DNA from: Laburnicola sp. R22_1
Lineage: Eukaryota > Ascomycota > Dothideomycetes > Pleosporales > Didymosphaeriaceae
NCBI GenBank assembly: GCA_014281115.1
Contig: JACONQ010000019.1
Coordinates: forward strand, 1,178,001 to 1,242,000
Length of the DNA stretch: 64,000 bases
Direction: 5' to 3'
Below the pieces are notes generated by a model, which saw nothing but the letters and a program-made list of their open reading frames with translations, was not told the DNA's origin and made no database searches. The first letter of the stretch is position 1. Each line of letters starts with the position of its first letter. Shown piece by piece: positions 22,440 through 33,602 of this stretch. The translations under genes were made by a program, and so were the position numbers.

Positions 22440-25400
22440 GTAATCTTTGCTTATAAATAAATAAAGTTCTTTTTTTAAAGTGGTAAGTCCTATAAATCTT
22501 AGTAATCCTAAGAACTCTTTGTACTAGAGTAGTGCTAAGTCTCTTAATCTATATAGAGCTTAATTAAGGGACACGCACTTGCTATATTGCTTAAACCTAT
22601 CTAAAAGCTTATAGATAACTAGGTTATTAGCTATAATATAAGTATTTAAAAACGCTCCTACTATATTATATTAAATAATCTCTAGATTGTATTCTACTAT
22701 AATTACTATTATAGTTCTAAATAACTATACTATAAGTATTGCTATGTAGGTTAAGTATAGTAAGTTCTTAACCTAGAGATTATCTCTTATAACAATTTAA
22801 GCCTTATACTTTAGAAAGTACCTATTTTAATTAAATTTATAAGTCTAAACCTATTTTAATAGGAGTAGTTGTCTAGCAGCTTATACTTAATTAATTACTA
22901 TCTAGGTTCCTTTTTTCTTAAGTGTAGTAATTTTAATATAGAAGGCTTACTTAAAGAGCTTTCTAAGCAAATAATTAGTAAGGTGTTTTTATAAAATAGA
23001 TAGCTTTAGCAGCTTATCTCTATATAGATAAGTAGAAGATAATGCCTTTAGCATCTTTTTAAGTATTACTATAGTAACTATAGAATTTATTATAGTGTAC
23101 TTTTAGTGCTTATTCTAGACTTTCTATACTTCTAGAATATATATATATATAGAAAATTATCTTAAAGATTTTCTATTATACGTCTAGCGATTAGTGTATA
23201 TATACCTAATCCACCCCCTAGCTAATTAGTAGTATTATTATATTAATTATAATCTCTTTGTTTTTAAAGAGGTAAATAGTCCTAAACACGCGTATCTATA
23301 TTATTACCTTAGAGTCTTCTACTTAATCTTATAGATACTTAATCTTATCTTTACCTTTAGCTTACTATTAGGTTATCTGCTTTCTCTAGTGTAGTTAAGC
23401 TCCTAGAGTTAGATTAAGAAGCAGCTATAGAGCTCTTAGGCTCTACACTTTAGAGAGAATGCTCTTTAGAATCTAATAGGCTAGCTCGCCTAAATTAGTG
23501 TATACTCTAGTGGCTATTAGTCTCCTTATAATTTCTTAATTAATTATGCCCTAGATTGCCTAGCTCTATTGTCTATTTAGGGGTTATAAGCCCTATATAC
23601 TTATTTTAAACTATATAAATTCTTAACTACTTACTAGCTAAGCTTACTACCTATATATTAGTCTTATTAGCTACTTAATTACTAGCCTAGCTAGCTATAC
23701 TCTTAGATTACTAGATAGGAGCACTATTCTCTATTTGCTTAGTACTTACTTACTTATTTAGTATAGTAAGAAGATTAAGGATATTTATAAACTCTTCTTC
23801 TAAATTATTAATTTCCCCCTTATATAGGATATTAACAATCTTTACTACTTCTTTATAGGGTATATCTTAATTAGCTTTGCTCTTATAGAATAATGTCTTA
23901 TTAAACGTAATGTCGCGCGTAGTGATTATCTAATTAAGCTCTAGAATCTATATCCTATAGAGATTTAATACTTTATAACTAATAAGGTATCTAGTATAGT
24001 CTCTAGAATTTACTTTAAATCCTTGTTTATTCTACTCTACTACTTAATTTCTTTTTAGATAATATACTTAGCAGCTATAGACGTAAATTCTACTCTAATT
24101 AGGATAAAGATTAGCTATTTATACTTGTATTTAAGTAGGCTTATACTAATAGAAATACTACCTAAACTAATTTTTAAGTACTTTATCTAGTGCTTAAAAA
24201 GTATATAGAGCTGTTAGGCTTTTACTATAGAAGTAAGTAACTGCACTTATAATCTTAGACTATATTTTAGATAGTAGATTTGCGCTTTTCCTTATTTTTA
24301 TAGCCTTAGTAATAATTTCTTACCCTACTTACTTAGGTGCTTTATTTAGTTTGTGTGTATATAATAGGGTGTGACTAATATTAATTTTTATTTGTCTGTG
24401 TAGTCCTTATAGGCTAATTATCCTCTCTAGGAAAGAGTAGTGGTATTATTATCCTAATAGATTATAACAATTTTAAGCTTATATTTATTTTTACCTATTA
24501 GTTAAGCTTAGTTATTACTTATACAATCTCTGATAGAGATTTTAATATAAGGTTATTATTATAGATCTTTTTGCTAAATTCTTCCTTAATAATTAAGCTT
24601 TATAGCTCTCTAAGCTATTCTACTAGAAAGTTAAATAGATTCTAAGAAATGCAGTAGAATAGTCTTAGAGATTATTTTCTTAGGCGTTTAGAGATTACTC
24701 TTATTATATGCGTTATAGAATAATACTAATAGTTCTTTCTCTAAGTGCTAAGAATACATATATTTTGCGTGTTCTAAACTAGAGCTTAAAGTGCTTACTA
24801 GCCTAAATAATCTAATTAAAGATGCTAAAGTTCCTTAGTGTCTGTTTGTGGAAGATTATAGTATAATTATCTAATTACTATAGCTAAAGAATAGTAGAAA
24901 AGAGGCTTATATTTAATAAAGATAAGGTTATAGACACTATTTAGTTTTGCTAAAATAATATTTTAAGCGAGAGTTTCTATACGTAATAATTTATTTAAAC
25001 CTAGGTACTAGATTTCTGCCTTTTCTATATAAGCTTTAGAGATAATATTAATATAAAAACCTTTTATAACCTTAATATTCTTAAGTAAAAGATTTTTTAT
25101 ACGCGTACTGTGCTTACTAGTAAGTATACCCTTTATAAGTTAATTTTCTATTTCTAAAATTAGAAGAGCTTAAGTTCTAGCTTTAACACTTTAGATTAAG
25201 CTCGCTTTCTTAAATAAGCTAGGTATTAGAAGTAATTAATTATTAATAAGATAAACTATAGCTCTTTTATTAAAAGATTAATAAGAATAGTGCTTTGTGT
25301 AAGTAGGTAATTACTAGGATGTATTGTTAAGTACACCTCTAAGCTCTCCTATAGCTACTTATTAAAGACTAATAGATTAATTAGAGCGTAAGCCATTAAT

Positions 25401-27100
25401 CCTAGGTAGATAGGAGTAGTTAAGCTTCTTACTATAGATGTAAATTTCTAGTCTTCTATTTTAATTCTGCCGCAAAGCTCCTTTTATTATAGAGATGCTA
25501 AATAATTATTAATGCCCTTGCGCTCTTTCTTAGTAAGGGTAATTAGTAGTATTTCTTTAGGGCATTTACTAGTAACAGCAGTTTAAAGGTGTTAGTAATT
25601 AAGACTATTCTACTTATACTCTCTAGGTCTATAAGGGCACTTATTAGTCTTCTTATAAGCTTTTTTATTTAAGCTGCCGCTACTTTGCTTCTTTTAATTA
25701 TTATTTTAACTAGTAATTATTGTAAATACACCTAATAACTTACTATAAGGTGCTTAAAGCTAGTGCTTCTAAATAAGTATAGAGTAGACCTTCCTAATAT
25801 TAGTAAGATCTATTACCTTAATACTAAGCGAAGCGTCTTATATAAGACGCTAGTTTATTAATTAGGCCTATTTTAGTGCGAGCTTAACTACTAGCGCGTC
25901 TAAGAAGTTGTATATAGCGAGCTTATCTTCTATATTAGGAAGCTTAAAACTTATAGCCTTATTAAAAAGGAGCTACTAATTTTAGTACTATATGTTAGGT
26001 ATCTGCCTTTTATACTTAGCTTTCTTAAGGTGTGCTTAGTATTAGGTTTGTACTAGATTCTTTGTGCTTACTTTTATTAGAGCTAGATCTTTCTAAAATA
26101 TATTAATAAGCACTTATAGAGAGGTCTTCTTTTAGTTATTTATTATAATTATAGCTAGTGCTAGTAGATCTTAGAATACTATAGCATAAACCTATAAGGT
26201 AAGATTCTAGATTTCTATTATATTAATTTGCTAGTCTTATACTTTTTCTTAATACTTCGCAATCTAAATATTATAGAGTTTAATTTAATTATTATATATT
26301 GCGTTGCGAAACATTCGCTCCTCTTCTAATAGACGCCCACTACTATATCTTAGCCCGTTCTTTAGCCTTGCCAGTAACGTAATAGTAAGGTGCTGTTATT
26401 TTCTTATAAAGATTGCTATATCTCTTTTTAGGTCTTTGTATAAAAGGATAACTTAGCACTTAAGAATTTAGAGTTATATAAAGATTATATATAGTCTAAA
26501 TAGATTATTAGATGTAATCTCTAGAATAGTATAATTGTAATTAATTTAGTCTTCTAGTAGCTTTGCCTCTTAAACCTTATCTTGTAGTAGATAGGCTAGA
26601 TGGCTAATATTACCTAGCTAGTTGTCTATGCTAGTTTTAAATTCTCTAGTAGCTGTCTAACTACGGGTATTAGATAACGTAATTTTAGGACGCTAGAAAG
26701 GTGTTGCGTCGTCGTATATAATAAAGAGTTAGATTTAAAAGACTTAGTATTGTGTAAGTTAAAGATAAAGATTTAGTGTACTAGGCATTGCTAATATTAT
26801 AAAAGTAAGTAGACTTTATATACTATGTGTATAGCGAATTATAGTTGCGCTATTACTAGATTGTAAACGTAATAACTAAACTATAGTTAAGCGTTCTATT
26901 GCCTACACTACTTTCGCGGTTGTAACTCTAGAGTCTACTATAGCTCTCTAATAGTTTACTAGTTAAGAGATAATATATAACTTAGTTATACTAGATAGTA
27001 GACTATTTATTAACTATTGTTAATAATGCCGCTATATAAAATATTAATAATAAAATTATTATTATTTTATATATATTTTGTTACTACTACTATGTGCTAG
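22440..27100 (-). pseudogene. Copia pol relic on the minus strand within element A
   Basis: Minus-strand translation shows copia features in order from high to low coordinate: a possible gag-like stretch near 26,300-26,450 with WASIRRGANVSQRN, an integrase-RT linker near 23,898-23,928 reading TTRDVTFN (family R-x-V-x-F-x-E), and RT near 22,440-22,680 with CVSLN, ALYRLRDLALL and YKEFLGLLR (family ALYGLRDSPLLWYKE). It runs opposite to the plus-strand copia pol at 16.6-20.1 kb, so it is probably a separate element nested in A or vice versa. I could not find its own LTRs. Every domain is broken by stops. Confidence 0.6.
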
Positions 27101-27542
27101 GTGCTAGATTTTAGTGCCTTTTATTTTACTTCTCTCTATATATAGTACGGATTCGACCTTAGTTAGAATCTTAATATAATAAAGATCTTTAATATATTGT
27201 ATTACTTATACTTATAGTCTTCTCTAGAAGTATAGGATAAGTTAGTTAGATTAGATCTTAATTAATAATCTTATTAGTGTTAGGGTTAATAAGATACTAA
27301 ATCCCTTTAGACTAAGTATAAAATTAGAGCTAGATAAGCTAGAAAGGCCAGCTTACTTAGTTAGTAAGAAGCACCTTTAGAGTAGAAATTGCAATATTAG
27401 TTATTTTATTATAGGTAAGATTTAAGTGTGGAGTAGATTAGAAATAATTAGTAAGGAGTAATTAGAGTATATAAATTAGGATTCTAATATATAAGTATAT
27501 AGGGAGAACTAGCCTATAATTTTAAAGCGATAGACTTATAAC

Positions 27543-27728
27543 TATTAAAGAAAAATAAGTTAGAATCTCTAATTTAGTAAGCGAATTAGATAAGATTGCT
27601 ATATAAGAAAGAAAGCTAAAGAACTAGACTATATATACACTCACAGAAAAGGAGTATAGCTAAAATAGTTATGCTTATATAATTATGGACACGTGATTGC
27701 ACCTAGTTAGAGCCTTATTTCTATAATA
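27543..27728 (+). repeat. Element A LTR, right
   Basis: 186 bp matching 16103-16288. The CCTTT duplication follows at 27729-27733, after which gypsy C2 resumes. Confidence 0.9.
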
Positions 27729-27919
27729 CCTTTATAGTCTAATTCTAATTCCCTAGCTCTATGCCTTATGCCCTTACTATAATAGCGCTAGAAAGTAGTT
27801 ATTAGGCAAGTTAGCTCTATAAGGTATAGTGTAGTTTAATATTTATTAATTATTATTTATATTTAAAATATTAGGGCTTCTAGAGTAGTCTCTCTAAATA
27901 GATCTTAGCGTAGTATAGG

Positions 27920-28595
27920 CAAGTTAGCGCACAACTAGTAACTAATAAACTAATATACCCTTACTAACTCGTAGTAGGTAAAGAAGTTATATTAGTAGTC
28001 TTATAGACCTTAGGTAGTATAATAACTACTTAGCATAACTAGTAACTAATCTAATACACCCTTACCTACTTGTAGTAGGCAAAAAAGTTATATTAATAGT
28101 CTTATAGATTATAGGTAGTGTAATAACTATCTAGTATAACTAGTAACTAACCTAATATACTCTTACCTACTTATAGTAGGTAGAGAAGTTATATTAGTAG
28201 TTTTGTAAATCTTAGATAGTATAATAACTATCTAGTATAACTAGTAACTAACCTAATATACCCTTACCTAATAACTATCTAGTATAACTAGTAACTAACC
28301 TAATATACTCTTACCTACTTATAGTAGGTAGAGAAGTTATATTAGTAGTTTTGTAAATCTTAGATAGTATAATAACTATCTAGTATAACTAGTAACTAAC
28401 CTAATATACCCTTACCTACTTATAGTAGGTAAAGAAGTTATATTAGTAGTTTTATAAACTTTAGTGTAGAACTACTATCTAGTATAACTAGTAACTAATA
28501 AACTAATACCCTCTTACCTACTTATAGTAGATAAAGAGTTATATTAGTAGTTTTATAAATCTTAGGCAATTGTCTAGTATAACTAGTAACTAATA
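27920..28595. repeat. Tandem array of about 100-bp units in the C2 leader
   Basis: Eight occurrences of AACTAGTAACTAA spaced mostly by about 100 bp, each followed by a CTTACCTACTTATAGTAGGT-like stretch and GTTATATTAGTAGT. One unit is truncated near 28,270. The array lies between the 5' LTR (28701-28988) and the rest of the element in coding sense, that is in the untranslated leader. A shorter, diverged version occurs in C1 at about 30,370-30,500. Confidence 0.82.
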
Positions 28596-28700
28596 AGGTA
28601 AAACTTCTACTAATTTAACTACTTATAGGTAGCGTCTTAAGAAAGAAGTAGATATTATATTGCTATTTATAGCTAAATAAAAAGGTTAATCTTAGAATAA

Positions 28701-28988
28701 TATAAGGGTAGTATATAGCCTTATAGAGCTAACCTATTAAGAATAGCTAGAATAGTTAAAAGAGCTAGTTAAATTAATACTATTCTAAGATAGTAAATAA
28801 GAAAGAGTTATAGGGGGCCCTTTCTTATATAAAAGGCGGCGTAGGGTATAGGCCTATACTAGCTACACACTAATACTAACTAGGAAAGGCGCCTTTAGAA
28901 AAGTAAAAGGTATAGATAGGGGGAAATAGAGTGTAAAAGAAAAGTAATAGGGTGTGCTTAATAGGGAGGCTAGTATAGAACCGTTATA
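28701..28988 (-). repeat. C2 LTR, right copy (5' LTR in coding sense)
   Basis: 288 bp, same length and sub-type as 11563-11850, starting TATAAGGGTAG and ending CCGTTATA. C1 sequence resumes after it with TAGTAAAAGG. Confidence 0.88.
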
Positions 28989-28993
28989 AACAG

Positions 28994-30605
28994 TAGTAAA
29001 AGGTATTATTCTATTATAGGGTAAGTACTATAAGCTAGAGTAGATATTATAGTATATATTAGAGCGTAGCTAGGCAAAATAAGCTCTACTTAGTCGCCTA
29101 ATGGTAGCGTAAACTATATAGTAGATTAGGCGTTTCTAGGCTAGAAAGTTTTAAGGGGACTTAAGTGCGATGCTGTAAATTATAACTATCTTTAATAAAA
29201 AAGAAAACTTTCTTAAAACTAAATAAGTCTTATTTAATAGCTACTTAATTAGCAATATTAGGCTAGAAGTAGAAATTTTCTAAGACTATATATACTATAG
29301 TGTAAGGTATTATTATCTTAAGTATAGTAAAAGCTTATTTAAATATATTAGCGCGCTTATATAAAGTCTAAATAAGAACTTTTTATTTAGAGTCTTCTTT
29401 AGACTTTATAATAGTCCTAGTTACTAAATCTAGTACTATTTCTAAAAATAGGCCTTAAGAAAAGTAATATTAAGCCTAAAGCTAATAGGTAGCAAGTAAC
29501 TATCTTATTTCTAAGCTATGCTAAATTAATTAGTTTAGCTTAAATTTTCCTATAAACATATTATATTTACTAATAATTTTAAGTTTAATTTTACTTTAGT
29601 GTATAAGCTACTTAAGATTTACTATTAAAAATTTATTACTTAGCTAGTCTACTTTAAGTGTAGTAATATAGTAATTATACTATATATTATAAAGAATTTC
29701 TTTAGGGTAAACCTTTTTAGTAGTTTAATAATGCTCTTTTTTTATATAAAGCTAGGGGTAAAGTAACTAGTTATTTAGAAAGTAGCTATTAGCTACTCTC
29801 TACGCTTAATAAATAATAGCTTACTAGTAGAGTTAAGTAAAGAAATCTTTTTAAGGTAAGTATTATATAGACTATTATTAGTAGGGTGTAGGCAAATATC
29901 TATTTCTATATTATTAATTCTAAAACTATTTAGGGGTAGAGAGAATATAAAAAACGTTCTAGAAGTCTTTTAAATTAAAGAGTGGCAGCTTACTATAGTA
30001 TAGGCAGTAATAGAGTTAAGTAAAGTAGGAGTTATAAAAGGGTATAGTAGATAAACCTAAAGTAATAGGTCTTATATAGTATATAAGCTAGCGTATAGTT
30101 TAAGCTAAGAAAAAATTAGGTAGAAAATAAAGTGTAAAAATATATATATAAAACTTTAATTTCTATATTACCTTTATAGCCTAGCTTTAATTTTCTCAGT
30201 TTTATACCTTATACTCTTACTATAATAGCGCTAAAAAGTAGTTATTAGGTAAGTTAGCTCTATAGAGTATAGTGTAGTAGTTATTATTTAGTAATTATTA
30301 TTTGTTTTTAGAAACTTTCTACCTAACTAGATAAGTAATCTCTCTAAGTAGGCCTTATCATAGTATAATAATACTATCTAGCACTAAAGTAACTAATAAA
30401 CTTCTAGTCTAACCTAGTAAGTAATAGCCTAACCTACCTTAGAGTAGTGTAATAATACTAACTAGCACTAAAGTAACTAATACACTTCTAGCCTAATCTA
30501 GTAAGCTAAAACTTCTACTAATTTAACTACCTATAGGTAGTGTCTTAAGAACGAAGTAGATATTATATTACTATTTATAGCTCAAGAAATTTAATCTTAG
30601 TATAA
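28994..30605 (-). other. C1 leader and gag-proximal sequence, degraded
   Basis: Remainder of C1 between C2 and its own 5' LTR. It is colinear with C2 14,915-16,102 plus 27,729-28,700 and with C3 50,070-51,457. It contains the intact version of the site where A inserted in C2 (about 30,166-30,180) and a short tandem repeat at about 30,370-30,500. No coding frame survives. Confidence 0.7.
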
Positions 30606-30881
30606 TATAAGGGCGGTATATAGTCTTATAGGGCAAACCTTTAGAAACAGCTAGTATAGTTAAAAAAATAACTAAATTAAGACTATACTAAAATAGAGAA
30701 TAAGAAAGAAATCTAAGAAATTCTTACTTATATAGTAGGTAGTATAAGGTATAGGCCCACACTAACTACGCGCTAATACTAACTAGAAAAAGCGCCTTCT
30801 ATAAGATAAAAGGCGCTATTAGGGTATAAAAGAAAAGGTAATAGTAAATAACTAGTAGAAAGGCAGACACAAACTATTATA
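30606..30881 (-). repeat. C1 LTR, right copy (5' LTR in coding sense)
   Basis: 276 bp, partner of 5183-5457. The target duplication TATAC follows at 30882-30886. Confidence 0.88.
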
Positions 30882-30890
30882 TATACTATA

Positions 30891-31847
30891 CATTAGAAAA
30901 GTTTTTTCTATAGAGGCTGCTTAACTATACGCAGATGTGCACATCTGTGCGCATTTTTATATAGACAATTTGCTAGCACAAAAATACTTAGAGATGCGTA
31001 GATATGCGCAGACTTACACAAATGTGCACAAATAGTCTAACTAAGTAATTTTTTTTACAGCTTTATAACTTTTTTACTAGTAAAGCTATAATTTTAATTT
31101 TTTAATAGATTTATAGAGAAAATACTAGTCTTTAATTATTTACTTTAAAAATACTATTTTTATTATATAATTAGTTAGTAATTAATAAAAGACTCTTTAC
31201 TTTACTAGTTATTATATATATTACGTAATATTATTATATAAATATATAGTACTAATAATATAGTATATAAAATTTTAAAAAAGTTTTAATAAAAATAAAG
31301 TAGTTAAAAAGTTATTAAAGTTTATACATTTTAAAATAGTGTTCTTTACTAAGCCACTAATTTTCGCCTAATTTAATTCTTTTAAATAATTATAAAACTA
31401 TATTTTTTCTATTTTTAAATCTACAAAATCTAGAATTTAGGGTTAGGTAGAAGTTCTATATAATACGCTAGTAATTAGTACTATTATATTAACTAGTAAT
31501 TACTATTTAGTAAGAGACTTTAACTTTATACTTTAAGAAATCTTTTTTTTAAAAGCTTACTAAGCAGCTTACTAAGTAGCTTACTAAGCTTTTTTAAATT
31601 CTAGCCAATTAAAGAGCTTTATTTGCTGATTAATCAGCATTATTTTAATAGCATAGGTGCCATAGGTGCCCTAGGTGCACTAGGTGCACTAGCGGCATAG
31701 GTGCGCATCCTTGCGCAACCTTGCGCATGCGCACGCTAAAAAAAAAGTAGTATCGCGGGTGCGCTTAGAGCGCTTTTGGTGCGCAGGCGTGCGCAGAGCC
31801 GCCCAGGTGCCACAGGTGCGCACGCGCGCTCAAAAATTTTCCTAATG
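30891..31847. mobile_element. MITE-like element M, copy 1 (957 bp)
   Basis: Bounded by short inverted ends CATTAGAAAAGTTTTT and CATTAGGAAAATTTTT and by TA on both sides (30889-30890, 31848-31849). No coding capacity. Near the left end is a perfect 16-bp palindrome CAGATGTGCACATCTG (30932-30947). Near the right end are repeats of CTTACTAAG (about 31,555-31,590) and a GC-rich run of AGGTGC-type decamers (about 31,657-31,720). Other copies are at 44085-46910 (inverted) and 52145-53076. A non-autonomous Tc1/mariner-type element is the best fit, inferred from the TA duplication. Confidence 0.87.
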
Positions 31848-31849
31848 TA

Positions 31850-32140
31850 CCTATATATATACTAGTAACTATTTTATACTTATATACTATAAGTATATAT
31901 AATATATTACTATTAGTAGAACTATTAATTACTACCTCCCTATAAGTCTATACTATAGGTTTAACTACTTCTTAGCAACACTGCCTTACTATATCTTTTA
32001 CTACCTTCTTCTCCCTCTACTGCATTAAAATTACTCTAGAATTTAACGCACCTTGCCTTTAAGTCTATAGCACTCTAGCTATAAAGGGTATATATTAATA
32101 AAGCAGCGATACTATAATATGCTTAGACGCTGAAAGGCAT
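31850..32140. other. AT-rich transition to the gene island
   Basis: About 290 bp of AT-rich sequence without features, ending where GC-normal sequence begins near 32,140. Nothing supported in it. Confidence 0.5.
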
Positions 32141-32351
32141 GTTTTAAAGAGATAGGTATATGGCATCTGACGTTTGATAATACCTTTGACTAAATACAAC
32201 AAGATGATTTCCATAATTGTTACCACACCGTCGCAACTTAGAGGTCCTGCCCCCATACCAGTGCATCACCCTCCACCACTCCATCACCCCAATCTCACTC
32301 AATTCCCACGCAATTCCCACGCAATCACACCACTCCCTCATAGTAATAGTA

Positions 32352-33242
32352 CTACGTTTTTATCCCCCCATTAACCTCCACCACCGCCCCATTCATATAC
32401 CTCGCCTCCTCACTAAACAAAAAAGCCACCACATCCGCCACCTCCCCCGGTACGCCCAATCTCCCCAAAGAATTCCCCTCCACCATACTCTGCACCGTCG
32501 CGCCCCCCTTCACAATCCCCCCATTCGTAGGCGTATCAATATACCCCGGCGCCACCACATTCGTGCGTATCCCCCTCGGCCCCAACTCCAACGCCATGCA
32601 CTTCGAAAACCCAATGAGTCCGTATTTCGTCGCGCAGTACACAGCCTGCTGCGCACTCGGCCGCACCCCGCGTATACTCGAGACGTCGACGAAGCTCGCG
32701 CCCCGCGAGAGATGCGGTATCGCGGCCCGCGTCACGTTGAATACGCCTTTGAGGTTCGTGTTCATGAGCTTGTCCCAGTACTCGTCGGAGATGGTTTCAA
32801 GTGGCATGGAGGTGGGGTTTACACCTGCGCAGTTGAAGATGTGGTGGATGGCGCCGAATTTTTGGAGTGTGGAGTCGATGAGGTTTTGGACTTCGGGGAC
32901 GGAGGAAACGTCGACGTCGGAGAGGAGCGGCGTGAGGGGTGTCCCCGTGCAGAGCTTCGAGGTTGCGGAGAGGCTGTCGTAGTTGATGTCGCAGAGGGCG
33001 AGGGTTGCGTTTAGGGAGGCGAGTTTTACGGCGGTTGCGCGTCTGTAGACATGTCTCATATCAGCATTTTGATTCCCATATTAGCTAGGTAAGAAAAAGT
33101 GGAAGTACTTCTAGAGGAGAGGGTGGGTTATGCGGAGGAGGATTATGTTGGACTGCTATCAACCTCATAAAAGATTACCGCACCCAATTCCACTGCCGGC
33201 CCCTGTGATGAGCACGACTTTGTCTTTGAAGGTATAAGACAT
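32352..33242 (-). CDS. Classical short-chain dehydrogenase/reductase (SDR)
   Basis: Two exons, 33242-33184 and 33042-32352, with a 141-bp intron (GTGCGG...CTACAG). Splicing joins ATT GGA CGC, restoring the Rossmann motif, and gives 249 residues. Visible motifs: TGAGSGIG (13-20) for NAD(P) binding, NCAG (90-93), VSS near 141, and the catalytic Y155-x3-K159 in YCATK, then a PGYIDTPT segment after it. These define a cytosolic classical SDR that oxidises or reduces an alcohol/ketone with NAD(P); the FabG-like C-terminus (ARYMNGAVVEVNGG) is typical. The substrate cannot be told from sequence. Asp38 after the second strand favours NAD over NADP (inference). It is the island's first gene, 200 bp from the AT-rich block. 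Confidence 0.9.
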
Positions 33243-33602
33243 TCTTGTGATGCAACTAAATGGATAAAAGGGTATCAGATGGAAGATGGGCGATGTTCCA
33301 AGAGGCTGTTGTGGTGCGGTGGGGATGTTTGTTTGTATAGGTGGGGTGAAGTGGGGTGAAGTGGAACATCGCGCAAGTTTCTCCCTGAACCGACTTCGCC
33401 CCATAACACTATGTGTGCGGTTAGTCTTGTTACAATTACTATATTGAATGTAGATCTCGATGGCAGGGAATATGCTCATATTTGTGTACAGCCAGGAATT
33501 TTGAAAATGGCGAATTACTCCAGGATATGTAATGCATATATCCGACTATGATATGCCTTGCAGGCATGCAATTGTACATGAGAACCAAAACGCGAATTAA
33601 CA
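33243..33602. other. Spacer between SDR and the transporter gene
   Basis: 360 bp between two co-oriented genes: the 3' end of the transporter and the promoter of the SDR. An open frame upstream of the SDR start exists but is not conserved-looking. No clear TATA box. Confidence 0.5.

Larger units (their letters stand above)
16103..27728 (+). mobile_element. Copia-type LTR element A, inserted in C2
   Basis: Identical-length LTRs (16103-16288 and 27543-27728, 186 bp each) with an exact 5-bp duplication CCTTT at 16098-16102 and 27729-27733. The empty site is visible in C1 (about 30,166-30,180) and C3 (about 51,247-51,262). The LTR starts TATTAAAG and ends ATAATA, consistent with TG...CA after RIP. 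Removing B and the Tc1 element leaves about 9.1 kb, long for a copia element. It contains a plus-strand copia gag-pol relic, an unidentified plus-strand relic frame, and a minus-strand copia pol relic, so further insertions or rearrangement inside it are likely. Confidence 0.85.
11563..28988 (-). mobile_element. Gypsy LTR retrotransposon C2, inserted in C1, lacks pol
   Basis: LTRs 11563-11850 and 28701-28988, both 288 bp and of one sub-type. The uninterrupted target is visible in paralogues: C2 itself near 14,904 and C3 near 50,059 read ACTAGAAAGTAGTAAA, whereas C1 reads ACTAGAAAG up to 11562 and TAGTAAAAGG after 28993. The target duplication is GAAAG versus AACAG, only 3 of 5 matching, so the duplication is weaker evidence than the split paralogy. 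Without element A it is about 5.8 kb. A minus-strand purine tract (AAAAGGGGGG) abuts the left LTR. The RT-RNase H-integrase segment found in C1 is absent. Confidence 0.87.
5183..30881 (-). mobile_element. Gypsy LTR retrotransposon C1 (outermost of nested stack)
   Basis: Two similar LTRs (5183-5457 and 30606-30881) start TATAAGG (from TGTAAGG) and end TTACA or TTATA, and are flanked by TGTAC (5178-5182) and TATAC (30882-30886), a 5-bp duplication differing by one RIP-type change. The coding strand is minus: gag next to the right LTR, pol toward the left. Subtracting C2 and one target copy (17,431 bp) leaves about 8.27 kb, a normal gypsy length. The purine tract expected before the 3' LTR is seen on the minus strand beside 5457. 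All frames are destroyed by stops. Confidence 0.88.

Noticed and set aside
27920..28595. CRISPR-like array
   Set aside because: Units are contiguous tandem repeats without unique spacers, inside a retroelement leader of a eukaryote.
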